Positions 45,201-53,423 of a DNA stretch of 64,000 bases are shown one piece after another. The DNA comes from Betaproteobacteria bacterium Ga0077523 (GTDB lineage: Bacteria > Pseudomonadota > Gammaproteobacteria > Burkholderiales > Ga0077523). The position numbers and the translations under genes are program-made. The notes under the pieces were generated by a model, which saw nothing but the letters and a program-made list of their open reading frames with translations, searched no databases and was not told where the DNA came from. The stretch's first letter is position 1. Every line of letters starts with the position of its first letter. The stretch is taken from NCBI GenBank assembly GCA_001464695.1, contig LNDQ01000072.1, positions 1 to 64,000 of the forward strand. Direction: 5' to 3'.

Positions 45201-45345
45201 CCAGCACCTGAATATTGGTCACGTCGGGAAACGCGTCGACCGACAGCTTGCGGGCTGCGTCCAGGCCGAACAGCGCCAGGCATGCCGCCACCACCACGAC
45301 CACGATACGTTGTCTCAGCGCGCCGCGGATCAGCGCCTCGATCAA
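42244..45345 (-). CDS. heavy-metal-type RND efflux pump (CzcA/CusA family)
   Basis: A 1033-residue inner-membrane RND proton antiporter of the heavy-metal (HME) subfamily: N-terminal helix RQRIVVVVVAACLALFGLDA, periplasmic start FPDVTNIQVLVATEAPG, and the TM4 signature GLAIAIGLVVDGSVVVVEN with the charged residues needed for proton relay. The length equals CzcA/CusA. TTG at 45345 overlaps the adaptor stop (TTGA) and has GGGAG just upstream; no ATG fits the first helix. It partners the adaptor upstream. No outer-membrane factor gene is present, so a TolC-like protein must come from elsewhere. The metal is unknown. Confidence 0.92.
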   Translation of the reverse strand: MIEALIRGALRQRIVVVVVAACLALFGLDAARKLSVDAFPDVTNIQVLVATEAPGRSPEEVERFVTVPIEIGMTGLPGLTEMRSLIKPGLSLVTLVFTDNTPVYFARQLVMERLLELGPRLPEDVTPVLGPVSTGLGEVYQFTLERDDDGERQLGVDELMRRRVAQDWVVRPLLRSIPGVAEINSQGGYVRQYQVRLNPDRMHHYRISVPQVFEALKNNNANAGGGVVRHYAEQHLIRGLGLVRDLEDIRTIVLKEVDGTPVYIRNVADVAIGHEVRQGALIKNGVTEAVGGIVMMIRGGNAKEVVTRVQERVAEINRKGMLPDDLKIVPFYDRTELVDAALWTVTKVLIEGAILVIVVLFLFLGDVRSSLIVVMTLLLTPLITFMVMNEVGLSANLMSLGGLAIAIGLVVDGSVVVVENTFAHLGRPGAQGGNRLHVIFEAVVEVATPVVFGVGIIILVFVPLMTLQGMEGKMFAPLAYTIAIALTISLVLSLVLSPVLCAYGLKGGRDHDTWLIAAVKRPYLPLLHGAIDRPVATIAVSGMAFAGSLALIPLLGTSFIPEMKEGSLVPNVIRAPNIAIEESIELEMQAMRLIREIPGVKSAVSGLGRGESPADPQAQNESSPIVSLKPRAEWPAGWDQDTIADTIREKLRAIPGAQIVMAQPISDRVDELVTGVRSDVAVKVFGDDMNTLKRTADEIARVAGGIRGAQDIRVERATGQQYLAIDVDRPTIARYGINVSDVHDVIEMAIGGKVATQVYEGERRFEGSVRLLEQFRDNGEAIRKLLLPTPSGAQVSLESLADIRLIEGPAQVSRETAKRRLVVGINVRDRDLGGFVAELQQVISARINLPESYYLVYGGQFQNMERALGHLSIIVPVTIAGIFFLLFLLFRSLKLAILIIMVLPFASIGGIVGLYVSGEYLSVPASVGFIALWGIAVLNGVVLVTYIRSLRMEGQSVENAVVNGTTLRLRPVLMTATVAMLGLIPFLFATGPGSEVQRPLAVVVIGGLITSTLLTLVMLPVLYRWFDEVKVEA

Positions 45346-46505
45346 GTGGCTCCCTCCAGCTCCTTGCGCTTGCGGTCGCTGTTGAGGTGAAACGCGCCCT
45401 TCACGACGATGCGCTGGGCCTCTTTCAGGCCCGACCGGACCACCCGGATGCCTTCGCGCTCCTCGTCCACCTTGACGGGCGTGAGGCGGTAGCGGCCGCT
45501 GCCCACTTCCACGAACACGTGGTCGATGCCGTTCTCGTTCACCACCGCCTCGGCCGGAATCACCAGGGCCTTCTCCGCCGGCCCCTCGATCACGATGGTC
45601 GCAAGCATCGCCGGCTTCAGGAGCCCGCGCCGGTTGTCGAGCTGGGAGCGAACCACGACGGTGCGCGTCTCCGGATGCACGATGGAATCGACGTAGATGA
45701 GCTTCGTCCGCAACTTCTCGTGCGGCAGTGCGGGCACTTCGATATCGACGCTCTGCCCCACCGCAACGCCACTGCTCTGTTGCTCGGGCACTTCCGCGAC
45801 GACCCATACCGAACTGAGATCGGCGACGGTATACAGCGCGTCGGACGGCTGCACGACCTGCCCGCGCGTGACCTGACGATCGACCACCACGCCGGTGATC
45901 GTCGACGACACCGAGAAGGTCGAGTGGATCTCGCTCGATTCGACCACCTTGGCGATCTCGGCATCGGTCATGCCGAGCACCTTCAACTGGTTCGCGGCAG
46001 ACCGCACTTCGGCACGCCCGATCTTGAGTTCGTTCTCGCGACGCTGCAGCTCCGCGAGGCCGATCACGTCGGCGTCGTAGAGCTGTTGGGCGCGAGCCGC
46101 TGCGCGCTCGAACAGGTCCACCTGTGATCGTGCCTTGAGCAAGGCGAACTGCGCCGTGCCGAGTTCGTTGCTGTGGATGCGCGCCAGCGGCTGACCGACC
46201 CGCACCGCTTCACCACGGTTCACGAGCACTTCGGTGATGCGGCCGGTGGCGTTGGCGCCGATGCGCGCCACCCGGCGCTCGTCCAGTTCAACCCGGCCGG
46301 GCACCCGCAGCTCGTTCGATACGAGGCGTTCGTTCACGACCTCGATGCCGAGTTGGGCTGCGACTGCTTTCTCGGGCAGGACGGTCAGCGGGTCTGCGGG
46401 GACCACGTTGGGCTTCCCGTTTGCGGGAGCCACAGGTTCACCCTTGTCGCCGCAGGAGGCGGTGATTGCCGCCAGCAACGCGACGAGACAGGCTTTTCGC
46501 TTCAA
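45342..46505 (-). CDS. RND periplasmic adaptor (CzcB/CusB-like) lipoprotein
   Basis: A ~387-residue membrane-fusion protein. With a TTG start at 46505 the N-terminus is a textbook lipoprotein signal (LKRKACLVALLAAITASC), then the barrel-sandwich halves (ARIGANATGRITEVLVNRGE and FSVSSTITGVVVDRQVTRGQ), a coiled-coil hairpin between them, and VPEQQSSGVAVGQSV. An ATG at 46550 would add 15 residues that spoil the signal. Its stop overlaps the pump start, so pump and adaptor are translationally coupled. No N-terminal His-rich metal-binding stretch is seen. Confidence 0.87.
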   Translation of the reverse strand: MKRKACLVALLAAITASCGDKGEPVAPANGKPNVVPADPLTVLPEKAVAAQLGIEVVNERLVSNELRVPGRVELDERRVARIGANATGRITEVLVNRGEAVRVGQPLARIHSNELGTAQFALLKARSQVDLFERAAARAQQLYDADVIGLAELQRRENELKIGRAEVRSAANQLKVLGMTDAEIAKVVESSEIHSTFSVSSTITGVVVDRQVTRGQVVQPSDALYTVADLSSVWVVAEVPEQQSSGVAVGQSVDIEVPALPHEKLRTKLIYVDSIVHPETRTVVVRSQLDNRRGLLKPAMLATIVIEGPAEKALVIPAEAVVNENGIDHVFVEVGSGRYRLTPVKVDEEREGIRVVRSGLKEAQRIVVKGAFHLNSDRKRKELEGAT

Positions 46506-46566
46506 TTGGTCAATCCCCGGAGCGCGACGATACAGTAATCGGCACGGCACGGCCGAACTTCATGCC

Positions 46567-47499
46567 CTATCCGGCTGCTATCGCGCCCGGATCGCCGTTC
46601 GCGCCACAGACCAGCACACCCACCTTTTCACCCGGTGCGGGCCGGTAGCGGCCAGCCAACAGGGAAGCGACGGCCGCTGCACCGCCAGGTTCCGCCATGA
46701 TCCGCAGCCGGCGCCACAGTGCCGTCTGCGCTGCGCGGATCTCGCCATCGCTCACCAGCACCACGCGTTCGACGTGATCGCGGGCCAGCGGGAACATCAG
46801 CGCACCGACGCGGCGTGCACCCAGCGAATCTGCCGCGATGCCGGAGACTTCGACGTCGACCGGGCCTCCGGCTGCGAACGCTGCGTGCAGAGCGCAGGAA
46901 GTCTCCGGCTCCACGCCGATCAGCCGCGTGCGCCCCGCATACCACGCCGCGATGCCACCGATGAACCCGCCGCCACCAACAGCCACCAGCACGGTGTCGA
47001 GGTGGGGGGCCTGCTCTTCCAGTTCGCGCGCAGTCGTCCCTTGCCCCACCAGCACCTCCTCCTGATCGTAGGCATGGACAACGAGCGCACCGGTTTCCCG
47101 TTGACGTTGCACGCTGGCGCCAAAGGCCTCCGCATAGTTCGCGCCGACCACGTGCACCCTTGCATCCAGAGCCCGCAGCCCTTCGATCTTGACCGGTGCT
47201 GCAATGGACGGCACGAAGATCTCGGCGCGATGGCCCAGCTTGCGCGCGGCGTAAGCCACGGCCAGTCCGTGATTGCCACCGGATGCTGCGATCACACCCG
47301 CCGCCGGTACCGTTGCCGACAGGATGCGATTGAAGGCGCCGCGCGGCTTGAACGATCCGGTGTGCTGCAGGCACTCGAGCTTCAGCACGACCGGCCCGGG
47401 GGTGCCGAGAGTCGTTGCGTCGACCTCGATCACCGGCGTGCGCCGCACGTGCGGTGCGACACGGGCGGCGGCCGCGTCGATCTCCGGGCGGCCGATCAC
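46567..47499 (-). CDS. threonine/serine dehydratase-like PLP enzyme (fold type II)
   Basis: A 310-residue PLP lyase of the IlvA/TdcB/racemase group, lacking the C-terminal ACT regulatory domain. The Schiff-base Lys is Lys51 in TGSFKPRGAFN; the phosphate loop is VGGGGFIGG and the substrate loop is ASGGNHG (72-78). It probably deaminates a beta-hydroxy amino acid or racemises one. GTG at 47499 overlaps the DsbA-like stop as GTGA, indicating coupling. The longer frame upstream is the shadow of the DsbA-like gene. Confidence 0.88.
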   Translation of the reverse strand: MIGRPEIDAAAARVAPHVRRTPVIEVDATTLGTPGPVVLKLECLQHTGSFKPRGAFNRILSATVPAAGVIAASGGNHGLAVAYAARKLGHRAEIFVPSIAAPVKIEGLRALDARVHVVGANYAEAFGASVQRQRETGALVVHAYDQEEVLVGQGTTARELEEQAPHLDTVLVAVGGGGFIGGIAAWYAGRTRLIGVEPETSCALHAAFAAGGPVDVEVSGIAADSLGARRVGALMFPLARDHVERVVLVSDGEIRAAQTALWRRLRIMAEPGGAAAVASLLAGRYRPAPGEKVGVLVCGANGDPGAIAAG

Positions 47500-48146
47500 T
47501 CCTCGGCCAATGCCAGCAGCGACTGCTCCATCGCCTCGACCAGTGCCTCGGCCGGCTGGGCTCCCGACAATGCGACGCGCTGATTGAAGATGAAGAAGGG
47601 CACGCCCTGCACGCCGATGCGATGAGCCGTCTCTTCTTCCTTCCGGACGTGATCCACCAGTTCGTCCGAGGCGAGCAGATCGGCCACGGCCTCGCGATCG
47701 AAGCCGGCCACACCGGCCACCTCGACCAGCGCCTCGTCCGACGCGAAGTTGCGCGCCTCGAGGAAATAGCCGTCGAAGAGCGCATCGATCATGGCGCCCT
47801 GATTGCCCGTAGCACCTGCCCACGCGATGAGCCGATGGGCATTCACCGTGTTGGGCTGCACTTGCATGCGACCGAAATCGAACGGAATGCCCACCTCGCG
47901 CCCGGCGGCCTCGACCCGCGCGTAGATCTCTCGGGCGCGCTCGGGCCCGCCGAACTTGTCCGCGAGATACTGCGCCCGATCCATCCCGGCGGCGGGCATG
48001 TGCGGGTTCAGCTCGAAGGGATGCCAGCGCACCTGCGGCTCCTCGTCCGGATGCCGTTCCCGCCACAGGACGAGCGCCTGCTCCAGGCGCCGCTTGCCGA
48101 TGAAGCACCAGGGGCAGACCACGTCGGAAATGATGTCGATATCCAT
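47496..48146 (-). CDS. DsbA-family (FrnE-like) thiol oxidoreductase
   Basis: A 216-residue thioredoxin-fold protein with an inserted helical domain, of the FrnE-like DsbA branch. The active-site CPWC is at 11-14 right after the first strand, and the cis-Pro region VQGVPFFIFN is intact. No signal peptide is present, so it is cytoplasmic, as is usual for this branch (2-hydroxychromene-isomerase-like or redox-stress roles). ATG at 48146 has GGAG about 7 bp upstream. It is coupled to the PLP dehydratase downstream and divergent from the molybdenum hydroxylase operon across 207 bp. Confidence 0.9.
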   Translation of the reverse strand: MDIDIISDVVCPWCFIGKRRLEQALVLWRERHPDEEPQVRWHPFELNPHMPAAGMDRAQYLADKFGGPERAREIYARVEAAGREVGIPFDFGRMQVQPNTVNAHRLIAWAGATGNQGAMIDALFDGYFLEARNFASDEALVEVAGVAGFDREAVADLLASDELVDHVRKEEETAHRIGVQGVPFFIFNQRVALSGAQPAEALVEAMEQSLLALAEE

Positions 48147-48353
48147 GGACGGCTCCTCTTGCGGGGCAGGTCGTGACGGGCAGCACGGACCGGCATGGCG
48201 TCCGGTCCCAAGGCCGTATCGGAACGGGCGGTGAACGGGATGGCGGCGGCCGTCCGGCCCTCGGGTGGCGCCGCATGCGCTAGAGTATCTGCATCGAGGC
48301 GCCGTGGGTAGCAGCCGGATCACGCCGCCGACCTGCACTGCCATCGTCGTTCC

Positions 48354-49196
48354 ATGGGAATCTACCTCCGCCCTTCCACCCTCGATGTCGCGCTCGACGC
48401 GCTGCACGCCCGTGCGCTCACCATCGTCGCGGGCGGCACGGACTTCTATCCGGCAAGGGTCGGCAAGGCGCTGTCGGACGACGTGCTCGACATCGGCGCG
48501 ATTGCCGGGCTGCGCGGCATTCAGGAACGCATCGGTGACTTTCGCATCGGCGCCACGACCACGTGGACCGACCTCGTCGGGGCGGATCTGCCCCCGCTGT
48601 TCGATGGGCTCAAACTCGCCGCGCGCGAGATCGGCGGGGTCCAGATCCAGAACGCCGGCACCCTGTGCGGCAACATCTGCAATGCGTCGCCCGCGGCGGA
48701 CGGCGTTCCCGCGCTGCTCGCGCTCGACGCTGCGGTCGAGCTGTGCTCGGCGCGCGGCGTCGAGATCGTCGGTCTCGCCGATTTCATTCTCGGTAACCGG
48801 CGCACGCGCCGGTCGCCGGACCAACTGGTCACCGCGGTGATCGTGCCCAAACCGGTCGGTCGCACGGCCGGCCATTTTCTCAAGCTCGGTGCCCGCCGGT
48901 ATCTGGTGATCTCGATCGTCATGGCTGCGGCGACCATCGAGTTGGATGCGTCCGGCCGCATCGCCCGGGCACGCGTGGTCGTGGGTGCCTGTTCCCCGGT
49001 GGCGCAACGACTGCCGGCGCTGGAGTCGGCGCTCTGCGGGGCCACCCCGAGCGGATCGCTGGGTCGGATGGCGACGGCAGAGCACCTCGACGCTCTCACG
49101 CCCATCGACGACGTGCGCGGCAGCGCCAGCTATCGCACCGACGCGGCACTCACGGTGGTCCGTCGCCTCCTCGACGAGCTCGGGGCCCGGCTGTGA
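48354..49196 (+). CDS. molybdenum hydroxylase FAD-binding subunit
   Basis: A 280-residue FAD subunit of the xanthine dehydrogenase/CO dehydrogenase medium-subunit family. The FAD-binding signatures AGGTDFYP (26-33) and QNAGTLCGNICNASPAADG are present, with a C-terminal CODH-type domain. It relays electrons from the 2Fe-2S clusters to NAD+ or another acceptor. Its stop overlaps the GTG of the fused 2Fe-2S/Mo gene, so the two subunits are made together. It is the first gene of the operon that also encodes the 6-hydroxynicotinate-reductase-like protein, which points to hydroxylation of an N-heterocycle rather than purine catabolism. Confidence 0.9.
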   Translation: MGIYLRPSTLDVALDALHARALTIVAGGTDFYPARVGKALSDDVLDIGAIAGLRGIQERIGDFRIGATTTWTDLVGADLPPLFDGLKLAAREIGGVQIQNAGTLCGNICNASPAADGVPALLALDAAVELCSARGVEIVGLADFILGNRRTRRSPDQLVTAVIVPKPVGRTAGHFLKLGARRYLVISIVMAAATIELDASGRIARARVVVGACSPVAQRLPALESALCGATPSGSLGRMATAEHLDALTPIDDVRGSASYRTDAALTVVRRLLDELGARL

Positions 49197-51949
49197 ACGA
49201 TCTCGCGGCGATCGTCCCGTTCACCGTCAACGGCCGCGACGTCGTCGCGACGTCGCCTGCCATCACGCGCCTCGCCGATGTCTTGCGCGATGAACTGCGC
49301 CTCACCGGCACCAAGATCGGCTGCAACGCCGGCGACTGCGGCGCGTGCACCGTGTTGCTGGACGGCCGGCAGGTCTGCGCCTGTCTCACGCCACTGGGTC
49401 AGGTGGCCGGACGCACCGTCACCACGGTGGAAGGGCTCGAGCGCAACGGTGTGCTGGCCCCCATCCAGCGCGCATTCCAGAAGCACATGGGTGCGCAGTG
49501 CGGCATCTGCACCCCCGGCATGCTGATGGCGGCGGCGGACCTCCTCGCGCGACAGCCGCGGCCGAACGAGGCCGAGGTGCTCGATGCGCTCGGCGGCGTG
49601 CTGTGCCGCTGCACCGGTTATCGCAAGATCGTCGAAGCGGTGCTCGATGCCGCCAACGACGTGCCGCTGGCAGCGCTGCCCGCGGCCGGTCATGCGCTCG
49701 GTGCGAGCGCGCCGAAGTGGGACGGCATCGCGAAGCTGACGGGTAGCGACCGGTTCGGTGCGGACGTCATTCCGGCCGATGCCCTCTGGCTGCGCGTGGT
49801 TCGCTCACCGCATGCCCGTGCCACGTTCACGATCGGCGATCTCGACGCGGTACGCCGGACCCATCCCGGTCTGGACCGCATCCTCACGGCACGCGATGTG
49901 CCTTCCAACGGTTACGGCATCTATCCCGACGTGAAGGATCAGCCGGTGCTGGCGGACGGCGTCGTGCGCTACCGCGGCGAAGCGGTGCTGGCGCTGGTGG
50001 GTGATCGTGCGACCGTGGAAGCGATCGCCGATGGCGCACTGCCGATCCGATATGTCCCCGAACCCCCGGTCGTGGGGCTCGACGCGGCCATGGGGACCGG
50101 CGCACCCCAGGTGCATATGGCCAAGCCCGGCAACCTGCTGATCGAAGGCCGTGTGCGGCACGGTGATGTCGCGGCGGCCTTCGGCGGCTGCGCCGTCATC
50201 GCCCAGGGCACGTTCGAGACCAGTTTCGTCGAGCACGCGTACATCGAACCCGAAGCCGGTTACGCGCGGCGCGTCGGCGAGCGCATCGAGATCCACGTCA
50301 CCACACAGACGCCGTACATGGATCGCGACGAAGTCGCGATCGTCATGGGCATGAGCCCGGAGCGGATCCGCATCGTGCCCACGGCGTGCGGCGGCGGCTT
50401 CGGCGGCAAGCTCGATCTGTCGGTGCAACCATTGATAGCTCTCGCCGCGTGGCTGCTGGATCGTCCGGTCGCCTGCGTCTACACCCGCCCCGAAAGCATG
50501 GTGGCCACGACCAAGCGGCATCCGGCCCGTATCCAGGCACGCTTTGGTGCCGACGCCAACGGCATGCTGCAGGCGGTCGAAGTCGATGCACTGGTGAACA
50601 CCGGCGCCTATGCAAGCTGGGGCCCGACCGTGGCGAATCGGGTACCGGTGCACGCCATGGGGCCGTACTTCGTCCCGCACGTACACACGCGCGGCCGAGC
50701 CATACTGACGAACGAACCGGTGGCCGGCGCGTTCCGCGGATTCGGCGTGCCCCAGGCGGCGATCGCACATGAAGCGATGATGGACGACCTGGCGGCACAA
50801 CTCGACATCGACCGCCTCGAACTGCGCCGCCGCAATGCGCTGCGGATCGGGCATGTGACCGCCACGGGGCAGAAGCTCGAGGCGAGCTGCGGCCTCATCG
50901 CATGTCTCGATGCGCTCGAACCGCACTGGCACAAGGCCGTGACGAGAGCCGAGGAATTCAACACGGCGAGCGAACGCACCCGACGCGGTGTCGGTATCGG
51001 CTGCATGTGGTACGGCATCGGCAACACCGCGATGTCGAATCCTTCCAACATGCGGGTCGGCGTCGCGCGCGATGGCACGGTCACCTTCTACAACGGCTGT
51101 GCCGACATCGGCCAGGGCACCAACACGACGATGCTGCAGGTGCTAGCCGATGCCGTGGGCTTGCCGATGGGTGAGTTTCGTACGATCGTGGGCGACACCG
51201 ATCTCACGCCGGACGCCGGCAAATCATCGGCGTCGCGCCAGGCCTTCGTGTCGGGCAAGGCGGCGGAGCTCGCCGGCAAGGCCCTGCGCACGCGAATGCT
51301 CGAAGTTGCCGGCGCGAGCGAACCTGCCCGCATCGAGATCGCGAACGGCCGGCTGACGGTCAACGATGCGCACGGCGCCCATGCGGTCGACCTGGCCGCG
51401 TTCGCACCGGACGAGCGCGGCGACGTGCTCGTGGGCCTGGGACGCTTCGATCCGCCGACGACCAAGCTCGACGCCGACGGTCAGGGCATCCCCTACGCCA
51501 CCTACGGCTTCGCGGCGCAGATCGCGGAAGTGGAAGTGGATCTCGAACTCGGCACGACCAGGGTGCTGCGCATCGTCGCGGCCCACGATGTCGGTCGCGC
51601 GCTCAATCCGCAACAGGTGGAAGGGCAGATTCACGGCGGGATTGCCCAGGGACTCGGTCTCGCGCTGATGGAGGAGTATCTGGCCGGCAAGACCGAAAAC
51701 CTGCACGACTACCTGATTCCGTCGATCGGCGACGTGCCCCCGATCGAGACCATCCTGATCGAGGACCGTGAACCGCTCGGTCCCGGCGGTGCCAAGGGTG
51801 TGGGGGAACCGGCGCTCATCCCGACGCCACCGGCGATCCTCGGCGCGATCCGGCACGCGACCGGTGTGCGAGTGACGTTCGTGCCGGTGCTGCCGCACCG
51901 GCTCAGGGCAGCGCTTCAACTCCAGAACGACAAACACGACCATGCGTAG
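49193..51949 (+). CDS. molybdenum hydroxylase, fused 2Fe-2S and Mo subunits
   Basis: A 918-residue fusion. The N-terminal ~150 residues carry two [2Fe-2S] domains, Cys 44/49/52/64 (plant-type) and Cys 103/106/138/140 (helical). The remainder is a molybdopterin-binding domain from about residue 175, with GGGFGGK, the arginine/glycine loop GAFRGFGVPQ and the catalytic Glu in KGVGEPAL. It is expected to insert oxygen from water into a carbon next to ring nitrogen, as in nicotinate or purine hydroxylases. The small and large subunits are usually separate genes; here they are one polypeptide with the FAD part separate. GTG start; its end overlaps the next ATG. Confidence 0.9.
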   Translation: MNDLAAIVPFTVNGRDVVATSPAITRLADVLRDELRLTGTKIGCNAGDCGACTVLLDGRQVCACLTPLGQVAGRTVTTVEGLERNGVLAPIQRAFQKHMGAQCGICTPGMLMAAADLLARQPRPNEAEVLDALGGVLCRCTGYRKIVEAVLDAANDVPLAALPAAGHALGASAPKWDGIAKLTGSDRFGADVIPADALWLRVVRSPHARATFTIGDLDAVRRTHPGLDRILTARDVPSNGYGIYPDVKDQPVLADGVVRYRGEAVLALVGDRATVEAIADGALPIRYVPEPPVVGLDAAMGTGAPQVHMAKPGNLLIEGRVRHGDVAAAFGGCAVIAQGTFETSFVEHAYIEPEAGYARRVGERIEIHVTTQTPYMDRDEVAIVMGMSPERIRIVPTACGGGFGGKLDLSVQPLIALAAWLLDRPVACVYTRPESMVATTKRHPARIQARFGADANGMLQAVEVDALVNTGAYASWGPTVANRVPVHAMGPYFVPHVHTRGRAILTNEPVAGAFRGFGVPQAAIAHEAMMDDLAAQLDIDRLELRRRNALRIGHVTATGQKLEASCGLIACLDALEPHWHKAVTRAEEFNTASERTRRGVGIGCMWYGIGNTAMSNPSNMRVGVARDGTVTFYNGCADIGQGTNTTMLQVLADAVGLPMGEFRTIVGDTDLTPDAGKSSASRQAFVSGKAAELAGKALRTRMLEVAGASEPARIEIANGRLTVNDAHGAHAVDLAAFAPDERGDVLVGLGRFDPPTTKLDADGQGIPYATYGFAAQIAEVEVDLELGTTRVLRIVAAHDVGRALNPQQVEGQIHGGIAQGLGLALMEEYLAGKTENLHDYLIPSIGDVPPIETILIEDREPLGPGGAKGVGEPALIPTPPAILGAIRHATGVRVTFVPVLPHRLRAALQLQNDKHDHA

Positions 51950-53423
51950 CGACACCACTTCCGATTCCGCCGAAGCCCTCGACGAACCCGTCGCACCCGG
52001 CAACGTCCGCTGCGACGCCTGTCCGGTCCTCTGCATCATCCGCCCCGGCAAGACCGGCGCGTGTGACCGCTATGCCAACGTCGGCGGACAACTCGCCCGG
52101 GTCGATCCGCTGGTGATCGCGCAGCAGGTGATCGAGCAGGACGGCCAGGTCGTGCGGTTCCTCGATCGCGACTGGAAGGGCGAGGTGCTCGCCGACGCGC
52201 CGCTGTTCGTCACCGGCATCGGTGCCGGCACCACCTACCCCGACTACAAGCCCGCTCCCTTCATCGTGTCGAGCCGGCACGAAGGGGTCGACATGGTCAC
52301 GGTGGTGACCGAAGGCATCTTCAGCTATTGCGGTGTCAAGGTGAAGATCGACACGGACCGCTACATCGGTCCGGAGCAGGCGGCGGTGCGGGTGGACGGC
52401 GAACAGATCGGTCACGTCACCACGGCCGAGTACGGCTCGCAGATGCTGGCACTGGGCGGCGTGCGGCACCTGACCGGCGGCACCAAGCGCGAAGGGCGGG
52501 TGACCTGCGAGACGCTCGAGAATCTCTGCAACGGCTTCCCGGTGGAAGTGATCGTCGACGACGGCTCCAAGGTCGTGATCCAGTCGAACGCCGCACCGAT
52601 TGTCGACGGGCAGCGCGAGGAACGCATGCGGGTAGGCTGCGGGTCTGCCGCCATCGGCATGTTCGCGCAGCAGTGGTACGGTCACGCCGACGAGGTCATC
52701 GTGGTCGATGATCACATCACGGGCGTGCTGTCCGAGCACCAGGCCGGAAGATTTCTTACCATGCGTCCCGCGGGTATCCAGGTGCGGGGGCGCAAGTCCA
52801 CGCCCGGCCGCTACTTTCGCGTGGCCGAACCCGGCTCCGGTTGGGGCGGCACCAACATCACCGATCCGCTCGAGATCATCGAGCAGGTCGATGTGAAGAA
52901 GGCCTGGCCGGGACTGCGGCTGCTGATGGTCTCCACCACCGGCGAGCAGGCCGCGTGGTTCGTGCTCGACGATGATCTCAAGCCGCAACCTGCTCCGCTG
53001 CCGACTGAAATCGAACGGGCCGTGGCGCGCATCGCCGAGAACTGCGAGCCGGCGCTGTGCTCGGTGCTCTTCATGGGCGGCGCCGGCGGCAGCCTGCGCG
53101 CCGGCGTGACGGACAATCCGGTGCAGTTGACCCGTTCGGTCCGCAATGCCCTCACGCGCGTGACCTGCGGCGGCGCACCGGTTCACGTCTGGCCGGGAGG
53201 CGGCATCACGCTGATGGTGGACGTGGCGCGCATGCCGAAGCAGTCCTTCGGATCGGTGCCCACGCCCGCGCTCGTGGTGCCGATCGAATTCACCATGCGG
53301 CGTGAAGACTACGCGGCATTGGGCGGCCACCTGGACAGCATCGTGACCCTGCAGGAAGTGCTCGAACTCAGCCGCCGCACCGGCACCGACTGGCGACCGG
53401 ACAATCCCTGGCCGTTCGGCTAG
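51942..53423 (+). CDS. 6-hydroxynicotinate reductase-like Fe-S protein
   Basis: A 493-residue protein resembling 6-hydroxynicotinate reductase (Hnr) of anaerobic nicotinate catabolism, which reduces the hydroxylated pyridine ring to the tetrahydro-oxo acid with reduced ferredoxin. The N-terminus has a Cys cluster C24-x2-C27-x3-C31-x9-C41 (RCDACPVLCIIRPGKTGACD). Further conserved-looking blocks are GIGAGTTYPDYKPAPFIVSS, GIFSYCGVKVKIDTDRYIG and GGTNITDPLEII. The ATG overlaps the end of the Mo subunit, so hydroxylase and reductase are made together. Assignment rests on recall of the family plus this context; the true substrate may be another N-heteroaromatic acid. Confidence 0.75.
   Translation: MRSDTTSDSAEALDEPVAPGNVRCDACPVLCIIRPGKTGACDRYANVGGQLARVDPLVIAQQVIEQDGQVVRFLDRDWKGEVLADAPLFVTGIGAGTTYPDYKPAPFIVSSRHEGVDMVTVVTEGIFSYCGVKVKIDTDRYIGPEQAAVRVDGEQIGHVTTAEYGSQMLALGGVRHLTGGTKREGRVTCETLENLCNGFPVEVIVDDGSKVVIQSNAAPIVDGQREERMRVGCGSAAIGMFAQQWYGHADEVIVVDDHITGVLSEHQAGRFLTMRPAGIQVRGRKSTPGRYFRVAEPGSGWGGTNITDPLEIIEQVDVKKAWPGLRLLMVSTTGEQAAWFVLDDDLKPQPAPLPTEIERAVARIAENCEPALCSVLFMGGAGGSLRAGVTDNPVQLTRSVRNALTRVTCGGAPVHVWPGGGITLMVDVARMPKQSFGSVPTPALVVPIEFTMRREDYAALGGHLDSIVTLQEVLELSRRTGTDWRPDNPWPFG

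Noticed and set aside
41402-45283. A 1293-residue open frame on the minus strand
   Set aside because: Only its C-terminal 276 residues (the methyltransferase) are protein-like; the rest is an arginine/glycine-rich out-of-frame shadow of the RND pump gene.
49193-51949. Purine (xanthine) catabolism for the Mo hydroxylase
   Set aside because: The fused 2Fe-2S/Mo layout with a separate FAD subunit and the overlapping Hnr-like gene fit N-heteroaromatic acid hydroxylation better; no purine-pathway gene is nearby.
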